NCBI GenBank assembly: GCA_020441995.1
Contig: JAGRLC010000006.1
Location: forward strand, 125,534 to 189,533
Length of the DNA: 64,000 bases
From: Rhodobiaceae bacterium
GTDB taxonomy: Bacteria; Pseudomonadota; Alphaproteobacteria; Rhizobiales; Tepidamorphaceae
Direction of reading: 5' to 3'
This document shows, piece by piece, positions 55,681 to 63,414 of the stretch. The translations under genes and the position numbers were made by a program. The notes beneath the pieces were generated by a model that was not told the origin of the DNA, made no database searches, and saw nothing but the letters and a program-made list of their open reading frames with translations. Positions within the stretch are counted from its first letter, which is position 1; every line of letters begins with the position of its first letter.

Positions 55681-55846
55681 GTGTTATCCTCTGACTCGAA
55701 TCAATGCGCTATCTGCGCTTTGCCGATGCGTGGTGAGGTGTTTGTGTCTGCCAGTGGATTGGACGGCTGGCAGGGGGCAGCAGTAAGACGCTCGGTATCC
55801 GGCGGGGTGGCGGATGCGGCGGACGTGCGTTTGGGGGAGTTATGCC

Positions 55847-56512
55847 ATGGGGCCGAAGTGGGGGGATGACCTCAAAGCCTCGGAGGGGCAGGCGGAGTCT
55901 TCCGCCGATGCGGGCCATGAAAACATCGTAGGCGGGCGCAAGTCGCACGCTGACGACCTTGCGGCCTTTCGCGATGAGGGGATCGACGAAGGCGAGGGCG
56001 TCGATGTCATCGAGGTGGCCGGCCGCATCAAGTGGTTCGATGTCTCGAAAGGCTTCGGCTTCATCGTTCCCGACAATGGCATGCCTGATGTTCTGCTTCA
56101 TGTGACATGCCTGCGCCGCGACGGTTTTCAGACCGCCTATGAGGGCGCCCGCGTCGTTTGCGAAGCGCTGAACCGTCCCAAGGGCCTTCAGGCCTTCCGC
56201 ATCCTCAGCATGGACGAATCGACGGCTGTGCATCCCGCGCAGGTTGAGCCGCGCACCCATGTTTCGGTGACCCCGGAAGGCGAGTTCGAGCGCGTCGAGG
56301 TCAAGTGGTTCAACCGCATTCGCGGATACGGTTTCCTGACCCGTGGTACCGGCACGCCGGATATCTTCGTGCACATGGAAACCCTTCGCCGCTTCGGCTT
56401 CACCGAGCTGCGCCAGGGTCAGACCCTGCTGGTGCGTTTCGGCAATGGCCCCAAGGGCGTCATGGCCGCTGAACTGAAACCCGACGGGCCCGGCGGATTT
56501 TCCTCGCACTGA
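55847..56512 (+). CDS. Cold-shock protein with two CSD domains
   Basis: A 221-residue nucleic-acid-binding protein with two cold-shock domains. Domain 1 (about 60-125) has GRIKWFDVSKGFGFIVPDN with RNP1, and domain 2 (about 150-215) has VEVKWFNRIRGYGFLTRG. Before them is a 55-residue acidic, disordered N-terminus. Double-CSD proteins of this type next to DUF192 are a standard neighbourhood in Hyphomicrobiales. ATG at 55847 follows GGGGGAG by nine bases. A leader of over 200 bp suggests control at the RNA level. Confidence 0.93.
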   Translation: MGPKWGDDLKASEGQAESSADAGHENIVGGRKSHADDLAAFRDEGIDEGEGVDVIEVAGRIKWFDVSKGFGFIVPDNGMPDVLLHVTCLRRDGFQTAYEGARVVCEALNRPKGLQAFRILSMDESTAVHPAQVEPRTHVSVTPEGEFERVEVKWFNRIRGYGFLTRGTGTPDIFVHMETLRRFGFTELRQGQTLLVRFGNGPKGVMAAELKPDGPGGFSSH

Positions 56513-56572
56513 CTGCGGCGCGCTTCGATTTAAGATGTTGTCTTGCCGTGAGCCGCGGCTAAGACTGCGCTC

Positions 56573-57061
56573 ATGAAAGCTATGGCCGGACATTTCCCGA
56601 ACCGCAGAGCGACACTCGTTGCCGCAAGCCTGCTCGTGCTGGCGGCGCTCATGATGTTCGCCGCGCGTGTCGCGCACGCCGATGACACGCTGACAATCGA
56701 TGCGCCGGGCGGTCCCGTCAGCTTTACCGTGGAACTGGCCCTGAGCGCGGAAGACCAGGCGCGCGGGCTGATGTTCCGAAACACATTGGCCGAACGTCAC
56801 GGCATGCTGTTCGACTTCGGCGAGGAGCGCGAAGTCAGCATGTGGATGAAGAACACGCTGATTCCGCTTGATATGATCTTCATCCGGGCCGACGGCACCA
56901 TTCACCGGATCGCGGAAAACACAGAACCGCTTTCGCTCGACATCATCGGATCGCGGGGCGACGTTAAGGCGGTGCTTGAAATCGCCGGAGGCTCGGCGAA
57001 GACGCTTGGAATAGCGCCGGGCGCAAAGGTTCATCACCCGATATTCAATTCAGCCGAATAG
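56573..57061 (+). CDS. DUF192 family exported protein
   Basis: A 162-residue protein with an N-terminal signal peptide (ASLLVLAALMMFAARVAHA) and the DUF192 domain: SAEDQARGLMFRNTLAERHG, MLFDFGEEREVSMWMKNTL, IPLDMIFIRADG and LEIAGGSAKTLGI. The fold is a small beta-barrel-like domain of unknown function acting in the periplasm. Start could be the first ATG (56573) or the second (56582). The upstream gene encodes a cold-shock protein; both are frequently adjacent in relatives. Confidence 0.9.
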   Translation: MKAMAGHFPNRRATLVAASLLVLAALMMFAARVAHADDTLTIDAPGGPVSFTVELALSAEDQARGLMFRNTLAERHGMLFDFGEEREVSMWMKNTLIPLDMIFIRADGTIHRIAENTEPLSLDIIGSRGDVKAVLEIAGGSAKTLGIAPGAKVHHPIFNSAE

Positions 57062-57208
57062 GCATGCGGCGGTCCGCCGCTGCGTTCTTTGTCAACCATG
57101 CCGGAAAATGGTTCAGGGCAGGGCGCTTGAAATAGCCTAAACGGCTTGCCTTCGCCGTATTATGGTGGCACCAAGCACGTGCTGCACCGCTTGCCGCGGG
57201 CACATGAT

Positions 57209-57285
57209 CGGGGCATAGCGCAGTCTGGTAGCGCACCTGGTTTGGGACCAGGGGGTCGCAAGTTCGAATCTTGCTGCCCCGACCA
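57209..57285 (+). tRNA. tRNA-Pro (anticodon TGG)
   Basis: CGGGGCA at the 5' end pairs with TGCCCCG at the 3' end; D-arm TAGCGCAGTCTGGTAGCGC, anticodon loop TTTGGGA giving TGG, T-arm with AAGTTCGAATCTT. The 3' CCA is encoded at 57283-57285. Confidence 0.95.
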
Positions 57286-57375
57286 TTCGCGGCAATGGGC
57301 CGGAAGCAGCGGCTGGAATGACGGCCGATTTAAGATCGGCACAGATTGAATAACGACGTAGGCTGGAAGAACAAC

Positions 57376-57681
57376 ATGCGCGCAAAGATCTACCGTCCGG
57401 CGAGAACGGCCATGCAGTCAGGCAAGGCCAAGACGCGGTACTGGCTGCTTGAGTTCGAACAGTCCGCCCCGCGTGAGGTAGAGCCGCTGATGGGCTGGAC
57501 GAGTTCACGCGATACCCGCCAGCAGTTGCGCCTGAAATTCGACAGCAAGGAAGAAGCGCTCGCCTACGCCGAGAAGAACGGCATCGAAGCGCAGCTCTTC
57601 TCCGAGCCCACGCGCCGCCGCCGCGTCGTTTCATACTCCGACAATTTCCGCTTCGACCGCCGCGGGACGTGGACCCACTGA
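57376..57681 (+). CDS. NADH dehydrogenase complex I accessory subunit (NDUFS4-like)
   Basis: The 101-residue protein matches the ETC complex I subunit family of alphaproteobacteria, homologous to mitochondrial NDUFS4. Conserved pieces are MRAKIYRPARTAMQSGKAKT, WLLEFEQSAPREVEPLMGWT, SSRDTRQQLRLKFDSKEEA and SYSDNFRFDRRGTWTH. It sits on the matrix/cytoplasmic arm of complex I and stabilises it. ATG at 57376 is the family start; TTG at 57346 adds ten unmatched residues. It lies between tRNA-Pro and tRNA-Arg, a common arrangement in rhizobia. Confidence 0.93.
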   Translation: MRAKIYRPARTAMQSGKAKTRYWLLEFEQSAPREVEPLMGWTSSRDTRQQLRLKFDSKEEALAYAEKNGIEAQLFSEPTRRRRVVSYSDNFRFDRRGTWTH

Positions 57682-57727
57682 TCTTGCCTCATGCCCCGGC
57701 GGCCGAGGTCATGACCTCATCAAAAAC

Positions 57728-57804
57728 GGCCCCGTAGCTCAGTTGGATAGAGCACCAGCCTTCTAAGCTGATGGTCGCAGGTTCGAATCCTGCCGGGGTC
57801 GCCA
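57728..57804 (+). tRNA. tRNA-Arg (anticodon TCT)
   Basis: GGCCCCG pairs with CGGGGTC in the acceptor stem; D-arm TAGCTCAGTTGGATAGAGC, anticodon loop CTTCTAA giving TCT, T-arm CAGGTTCGAATCCTG. CCA is encoded at 57802-57804. Confidence 0.95.
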
Positions 57805-57814
57805 TTTCTTTCTA

Positions 57815-59008
57815 TCAAGCCCCGCCGCCGGCTTCCCTCCAGCGCTCCAGTCCAGCCTCAAGATCGGCTTTCAGGTCGGCAACATCTTCCAGTCCGGCAT
57901 GCAGACGAATGGCCGGGCCTTCCGGCTCGAATGTTGTAGCCGTGCGGTATTTCGAACAGTTGAAGGGAATGATCAGGCTCTCGTATCCGCCCCATGAGTA
58001 GCCGAGCTTGAAATAGGCACGGTCATCGAGGAAGGCGGCGACAGCCTCGTCGGGCCCCGGCTTCATGATGATGCTGAACAGGCCGGAACTTCCGGAAAAA
58101 TCCCGCTTCCAGATCGCGTGTCCGGGATGGCTTTCGAGACCGGGATGCAAAACGCGCGAAACCTCGGGGCGCGTTTCCAGCCACCGCGCGATCTCCAGCG
58201 CCGATGCCATGTGCCGTTCCAGCCGGACATGCATCGTGCGCAAGCCGCGCTGGCCGAGATAGATGTCGTCGGGCCCGCTGGCGAGCCCCATCGAACCCCA
58301 TGTGTTGTGGACCTTGCGCCAGAGCGTTTCATTGGCCGTGACACTGCCGAGCATGACGTCGGAATGGCCGCCGACATATTTGGTGCCCGCATAAACCGCG
58401 ATGTCGACGCCATGGTCGAGCGGCCGGAAGAACAGCGGCGTCGCCCAGGTGTTGTCCATGATGACCGTGGCGCCAGAGGATTTCGCCGCCGCCGCCAGCG
58501 CGGGAATATCCTGCATCTCGAAGGTCTGTGAGCCGGGCGCTTCAAGGAACACGGCTTGCGTGTTGTCGCGGATGAGCGCCTTGAGTGATGCGCCGTCGAT
58601 CAGAGGATCGAAATAGGTCGTCTCTATGCCCAGTTGCTTCAGCACCGTGTCGCAGAAATGCCGCGTCGGTTCGTAGGCGCTGTCGGTGACGAGGACATGG
58701 CCGTTGGCCCTGACGACACTGAGGAAGGCAAGGCTGATCGCGGCGAGCCCGGAAGGCACGAGAACGGTTCCCGCGCCGCCATCGAGTTCGCTCAGGGCGT
58801 CTTCAAGGGCCTCCGCCGTGGGGTTGCCGCGCCGGGCATAGGTGTAGCGCTGCTTGCGCGATTTGAGCGTGGCGACATCCGGATAAAGGATCGTCGAGCC
58901 ATGGTAGACGGGCGGATTGATGAAGCCGAAATACTCATCTGGCTTTCTTCCGGACGTGACAACCGTTGTTCCGGGGCCTTTTTTTACGTTGTCATTTTTG
59001 TCCGACAT
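57815..59008 (-). CDS. metC: Cystathionine beta-lyase
   Basis: The 397-residue PLP enzyme splits cystathionine to homocysteine, pyruvate and ammonia in methionine synthesis. It has the Cys/Met-metabolism fold: PPVYHGSTILYPDV, YARRGNPTAEALEDALSELD, PSGLAAISLAFLSV, the aspartate in ATVIMDNTWATPLFF and the PLP lysine in VYAGTKYVGGHSDVMLG. WGGYESLIIPF is typical of the cystathionine beta-lyase branch. GGGAGGA lies directly before ATG at 59008, so this start is secure. It is divergent from aapJ, as in Rhizobium. Confidence 0.93.
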   Translation of the reverse strand: MSDKNDNVKKGPGTTVVTSGRKPDEYFGFINPPVYHGSTILYPDVATLKSRKQRYTYARRGNPTAEALEDALSELDGGAGTVLVPSGLAAISLAFLSVVRANGHVLVTDSAYEPTRHFCDTVLKQLGIETTYFDPLIDGASLKALIRDNTQAVFLEAPGSQTFEMQDIPALAAAAKSSGATVIMDNTWATPLFFRPLDHGVDIAVYAGTKYVGGHSDVMLGSVTANETLWRKVHNTWGSMGLASGPDDIYLGQRGLRTMHVRLERHMASALEIARWLETRPEVSRVLHPGLESHPGHAIWKRDFSGSSGLFSIIMKPGPDEAVAAFLDDRAYFKLGYSWGGYESLIIPFNCSKYRTATTFEPEGPAIRLHAGLEDVADLKADLEAGLERWREAGGGA

Positions 59009-59532
59009 GATTCCTCCCGATTGCACAAAAACCCAGCGTGCCCGCCATTTCGGCAAATGACGTGGCTATACGCGCTGGCGATACGGTGTACTCATTCTGA
59101 TCACGAATGATACCGCATTGCGTAAAAATCTTGACGTTGCAGCAATGATCGCCTTGGATGGGGTCGCTGTCGCCGGATACGGTCAACAAGGCGGAGAAAC
59201 CGCCGGACAGCCTTGAGGGGAACAGGGGTGTCAGTCTACGGCATTCTTGCGCGCTTTTTCATGGCGCGGTCTTCATCCCTTCCTGGTCTGTACGGCTTTC
59301 CGTGTGATCGTTACGGACTGCGAACCGCTCCGATAACCGTGCGTTATGCCGGTTGTCGAAAGCGTATTCCGCCAGTCTTCCGGCGTACGGCGAAGGTGAG
59401 AGGGGACTAGCCTGTGGTGTTGTACATGTCTGGAAAAATCGCGGAACGAGGTTTCGCAGTTTTTCATGCGAAGACACCGATAACGGCACAGGCCGATGCC
59501 CGGGAACAGCAATTGAAAGAAAAGGCTGCAAG
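59009..59532. other. Long non-coding gap with aapJ leader
   Basis: 524 bases between the divergent metC and aapJ starts. I see no gene; the small open frames show no domain. The region should contain both promoters and a long aapJ 5' leader, in line with the known nitrogen (Ntr) control of aapJ in Rhizobium, though no clear sigma-54 or NtrC site was identified by eye. Confidence 0.5.
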
Positions 59533-60549
59533 ATGAAACATCTTTTCACGGCCGCGGTTGTAACTGCCGCGTTCGGCTTTGGCGCTGTTGGCGCCCAGGC
59601 GGCGACACTCGATGACGTCAAGGCCAAGGGCTTCGTGCAGTGCGGTGTGAGCCAGGGGCTTCCGGGCTTCTCGAATCCGGACGATCAGGGCAACTGGACC
59701 GGCATCGACGTCGATTACTGCCGCGCTCTGGCTGCGGCGGTTTTCGGCAGCGGAGATTCTGTGAAGTTCACGCCGCTTTCCGCCAAGGAGCGCTTCACCG
59801 CGCTTCAGACCGGTGAAGTCGACATCCTGTCGCGCAACACCACCTGGACCATGGGTCGCGACACTTCGCTCGGCCTGAACTTTGCCGGCGTGACCTACTA
59901 CGACGGTCAGGGCTTCATGGTTCGCAAGTCGCTTGGCGTGACGTCCGCGCTTGAGCTTGAAGGCGCCAGCGTCTGCACCAACACGGGCACCACCACGGAG
60001 CTCAACGTTGCGGATTACTTCCGCACCAACAACATGAGCTACGAAATCGTCGCCTTCGAGAAGGCCGACGAGGTTGTCGGCGCCTATGACGCCGGCCGCT
60101 GCGACGTCTACACCACGGACGCCTCGGGCCTCTATGCCCAGCGCCTGAAGCTGACCAACCCGGATGACCACGTGGTTCTGCCCGAGATCATCTCCAAGGA
60201 GCCGCTCGGCCCGGTTGTCCGTCAGGGCGATGACCAGTGGTTCAACATTGCAAAGTGGGTGTACTTCGCACTCATCAACGCTGAAGAGCTCGGCGTGACC
60301 AAGGCCAACGTCGGCGACATGATGGGTTCCGACAACCCGTCCATCAAGCGCCTGCTTGGCTCCGAAGGCGCCTTCGGCGAAGCAATCGGCCTCGGCAACG
60401 ACTGGGCCGCCAACGCCATCAAGGCCGTTGGCAACTACGGCGAAATGTTCGACGCCAACGTCGGCCCGGACACCCCGCTTGGTATTGCGCGCGGCCAGAA
60501 TGCTCTGTGGAGCAAGGGTGGCCTGCAGTACGCTCCGCCGATCCGCTAA
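59533..60549 (+). CDS. aapJ: General L-amino acid ABC transporter binding protein
   Basis: The 338-residue periplasmic protein starts MKHLFTAAVVTAAFGFGAVG with cleavage after AQA (residue 23). The SBP_bac_3 core shows KGFVQCGVSQGLPGFSNPDD, NWTGIDVDYCRALAAAVFG, and LSRNTTWTMGRDTSLGLNF; the LYAQRLKLTNPDDHVVLPE and GDDQWFNIAKWVYFALI blocks are conserved in AapJ. It binds many L-amino acids for the AapQMP importer. It is the first gene of the operon and is followed by a strong hairpin, which fits the much higher level of binding protein than permease. Confidence 0.95.
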   Translation: MKHLFTAAVVTAAFGFGAVGAQAATLDDVKAKGFVQCGVSQGLPGFSNPDDQGNWTGIDVDYCRALAAAVFGSGDSVKFTPLSAKERFTALQTGEVDILSRNTTWTMGRDTSLGLNFAGVTYYDGQGFMVRKSLGVTSALELEGASVCTNTGTTTELNVADYFRTNNMSYEIVAFEKADEVVGAYDAGRCDVYTTDASGLYAQRLKLTNPDDHVVLPEIISKEPLGPVVRQGDDQWFNIAKWVYFALINAEELGVTKANVGDMMGSDNPSIKRLLGSEGAFGEAIGLGNDWAANAIKAVGNYGEMFDANVGPDTPLGIARGQNALWSKGGLQYAPPIR

Positions 60550-60564
60550 TCGGCTGTTTGAATA

Positions 60565-60592
60565 CTCTCCGGCCGGTATTCCGGCCGGAGAG
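60565..60592 (+). promoter_or_regulatory. Intercistronic hairpin between aapJ and aapQ
   Basis: CTCTCCGGCCGG and CCGGCCGGAGAG are perfect 12-bp arms around TATT, 16 bases after the aapJ stop. There is no T-run, so it probably stabilises or caps aapJ mRNA and lowers expression of aapQMP rather than stopping transcription fully. Confidence 0.8.
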
Positions 60593-60853
60593 CTTCGACC
60601 AGGCTGGAACGAGTCGCTGCTGGACCGTTGTGAGCTTGGGCAAAACGAAGGCGGGGATGCCGTTTTGACGCTGTCTGGGGGCAGACAGCATTCGTATCCG
60701 GTCTCACGGATATGATCCTGGCAACTGACCAGGATGATCAGCCGGTCACCCGCTACCTGTTCATTGCCCTGTCGCGGGCAACGAACAGACCAATTGACCC
60801 AACGGGCGCACGTACATCCCGAGAGTGCGGCGCGAAAGGCGGGTAGAGGGGCT
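60593..60853. other. Rest of the aapJ-aapQ gap
   Basis: Together with the hairpin, the aapJ-aapQ gap is 304 bases. Its remainder has no coding content that I can support and no clear secondary promoter. GAGGGG lies six bases before the aapQ ATG. Confidence 0.5.
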
Positions 60854-62041
60854 ATGGCGGTTCAGGACACAATGGGCCAAGCGCCGGCAAAGGCGTCATT
60901 CATCTACGACCCCAAGGTTCGCGGCGTTTTCTACCAGATCGTTCTGGTGGCCGCGATCGTATGGCTGGGTTGGGAATTCATCACCAATGCGGCGCGGAAC
61001 CTGGAAGAGCAGAATATTTCCGCCGGTTTCGGCTTCATGAGCAACACCGCGGGCTTCGGTATCACCCAGTCGCTGGTGAGTTACTCGGAGGAGTCCAGTT
61101 ACGGCTGGGCCATCTATGTCGGGTTCCTCAATACCATTCTGGTTGCATTCCTCGGCATCATCTTTGCGACAGTGATCGGCTTCGTCGTCGGCATCGCGCG
61201 GCTGTCCAATAACTGGGTCATCTCCCGCATCGCCTATGTCTATATCGAGGTGCTGAGAAACATCCCGCTGCTGCTGCAGATATTCTTCTGGTACTTCGCC
61301 GTTCTGCGCGCGGTTCCCAATCCGCGAAATTCAGTCGAGATGCTTGGCGGCATGTTCCTGAACAATCGCGGACTGTTCATGCCAAGGCCGGTTTTCGGCG
61401 AAGGATCCATCCTCATTCTCATCGGGCTCATTGTCGGCATCGTCGGTGCGGTCCTGATATCCAACTGGGCGCGCAAGCGGCAGATGGCGACCGGCCAGCA
61501 GTTCCCGTCATTCCGCGTTGGCCTGGCTCTGATTGTAGGTCTGCCATTCCTGGGTTATCTGCTTTCGGGCATGCCGGTGACGTTCGACCATCCCGAGCTC
61601 AAGGGGTTCAATTTCGTGGGCGGCATGAAGGTCATCCCGGAATTCATGGCCCTGCTTCTGGCATTGTCGATCTACACCGCGACCTTCATCGCCGAAATCG
61701 TGCGCGCCGGAATTCTTGCCGTCAGTCATGGCCAGACCGAAGCAGCCCATGCGCTTGGTATCCGCCCGGGGCCGACGCTGCGGCTGGTGGTCATTCCGCA
61801 AGCCATGCGGGTCATTATCCCGCCGCTGACGAGCCAGTATCTGAATCTGACCAAGAACTCCTCGCTTGCAGTCGCCATTGCCTATCCCGACCTCGTTTCC
61901 GTCGGCGGAACGGTTCTCAACCAGACCGGCCAGGCCATTGAGATCATCGGTATATGGATGCTCGTGTACCTGTCCCTGAGCCTGCTCACGTCAGGCTTCA
62001 TGAATTGGTACAACGACCGCATGTCGCTGGTTGAGCGGTAG
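60854..62041 (+). CDS. aapQ: General L-amino acid ABC transporter permease
   Basis: A 395-residue inner membrane permease of the HAAT/PAAT class. It has about eight helices and the family hallmarks RLSNNWVISRIAYVYIEVLR, NIPLLLQIFFWYFAVLRAVP, and the EAA loop with GILAVSHGQTEAAHALGIRP (about residue 300); LGIRPGPTLRLVVIPQAMRV is conserved in AapQ. The N-terminal ~35 residues are cytoplasmic. AapM follows 14 bp downstream, giving the hetero-dimeric permease. Start at 60854 is preceded by GAGGGG. Confidence 0.95.
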   Translation: MAVQDTMGQAPAKASFIYDPKVRGVFYQIVLVAAIVWLGWEFITNAARNLEEQNISAGFGFMSNTAGFGITQSLVSYSEESSYGWAIYVGFLNTILVAFLGIIFATVIGFVVGIARLSNNWVISRIAYVYIEVLRNIPLLLQIFFWYFAVLRAVPNPRNSVEMLGGMFLNNRGLFMPRPVFGEGSILILIGLIVGIVGAVLISNWARKRQMATGQQFPSFRVGLALIVGLPFLGYLLSGMPVTFDHPELKGFNFVGGMKVIPEFMALLLALSIYTATFIAEIVRAGILAVSHGQTEAAHALGIRPGPTLRLVVIPQAMRVIIPPLTSQYLNLTKNSSLAVAIAYPDLVSVGGTVLNQTGQAIEIIGIWMLVYLSLSLLTSGFMNWYNDRMSLVER

Positions 62042-62055
62042 GGGGAGACTGAACG

Positions 62056-63399
62056 ATGGCAAGAGTACCGAACGTCGCCGCCACGCCGATCAAGACCAGT
62101 CCTTATTCCGGCTGGGTGCGTGATGAAATGCATGATGTGCTGCCTGCGCCGGCCTCCGAGGTCGGCCTGGTCGGCTGGGTGCGGCAGAACCTGTTCTCCA
62201 GCATTCCAAACACGATCCTGACCCTGATCGGAGTCTACCTGATCTATCTGCTGGTGCCGCCGCTGATCAACTTCGCCATCGTCCATGCTGTCTGGAATGG
62301 CGAAGACCGCGAAGCCTGCCTTGGCACGCATGGCGCCTGCTGGGCCTATGTGAAAGCTTACTTTTCGCAGTTCATCTATGGCCGCTATCCGGAGCCTGAG
62401 CGCTGGCGTGTGGATGTCGTCTTCTTCATCCTTGCGGCCGGTCTGGCCCCGCTTCTGATCCCTAGCGCACCGTTCAAGCGCGCGAACACGATTTTCATGC
62501 TTCTGGTGTTTCCGGTTGCTTCCTTCATCCTACTGACGGGCGGCAACACCGATCCGGGCGCATGGGCATGGATTTCCCTTGCGGTCATTGCCATCGTGGC
62601 GTTTGCAATCGTGCTGCTGCCGGTGTTCGCCGGTCAGACCGATTTCGCGTCAAGTTCGAAACGGCTCGGGGTGGTCGCCGGAATCATCGCGATACCGGCG
62701 ATGATCATGCTGCTGTTTTCGGTGGACTTCGGTCTCGAATATGTTGAAACGGCAAACTGGGGCGGGCTTCTGGTCACACTGGTGATCGCCATTACCGGCA
62801 TTGCCGCGTCGCTGCCGTTCGGTGTCGCTCTGGCGCTCGGCAGGCGTTCGCAACTGCCGATCGTGCGCCTGATGTCGGTGATCTTCATCGAGTTCTGGCG
62901 CGGTGTGCCGCTGATCACCGTTCTGTTCATGTCGAGCGTCGTGCTGCCGCTGTTCATGAACGAGGGCGTTACCATAGACAAACTGTTCCGGGTGCTCGTC
63001 GGTGTGACGCTGTTTGCTTCCGCCTACATGGCCGAAGTGGTGCGCGGCGGTCTGCAGGCGATCCCCAAGGGGCAGTACGAGGGTGCCGATGCGCTCGGCC
63101 TGACCTATTGGCAGAAGATGTATCTCATCGTCCTGCCGCAGGCGCTGAAGCTCGTCATTCCCGGCATCGTCAATACGTTCATCGGCCTGTTCAAGGACAC
63201 CACGCTCGTCCTGATCGTTGGCCTGTTCGATTTGCTGGGCCAGATCCAGTCTTCGTTCACGGACCCGACCTGGTCGACGCCGACCCAGGGGCATACCGGC
63301 TATCTGTTTGCCGCGCTGGTCTTCTGGGTCTTCTGCTTCGGCATGTCGCGCTACTCGATTTTCATGGAAAAACGGCTCGATACGGGCCGCAAACGGTAA
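62056..63399 (+). CDS. aapM: General L-amino acid ABC transporter permease
   Basis: The 447-residue partner permease of AapQ. It has a long N-terminal region with two helices before the core, as is usual for AapM, then the transport domain: LGRRSQLPIVRLMSVIFIEF, WRGVPLITVLFMSSVVLPLF, and the EAA loop VRGGLQAIPKGQYEGADALG. GVTLFASAYMAEVVRG and NTFIGLFKDTTLVLIVGLFD are further conserved AapM pieces. It begins 14 bp after the aapQ stop and ends 15 bp before aapP, so the three are one transcript. Confidence 0.95.
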   Translation: MARVPNVAATPIKTSPYSGWVRDEMHDVLPAPASEVGLVGWVRQNLFSSIPNTILTLIGVYLIYLLVPPLINFAIVHAVWNGEDREACLGTHGACWAYVKAYFSQFIYGRYPEPERWRVDVVFFILAAGLAPLLIPSAPFKRANTIFMLLVFPVASFILLTGGNTDPGAWAWISLAVIAIVAFAIVLLPVFAGQTDFASSSKRLGVVAGIIAIPAMIMLLFSVDFGLEYVETANWGGLLVTLVIAITGIAASLPFGVALALGRRSQLPIVRLMSVIFIEFWRGVPLITVLFMSSVVLPLFMNEGVTIDKLFRVLVGVTLFASAYMAEVVRGGLQAIPKGQYEGADALGLTYWQKMYLIVLPQALKLVIPGIVNTFIGLFKDTTLVLIVGLFDLLGQIQSSFTDPTWSTPTQGHTGYLFAALVFWVFCFGMSRYSIFMEKRLDTGRKR

Positions 63400-63414
63400 C
63401 GAGGGGAATTTTCG

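Noticed and set aside
57066..57080. GC-rich hairpin after the DUF192 gene
   Set aside because: A GCGGC/GCCGC stem of five pairs with no T-run directly after it; frequent by chance at this GC content.
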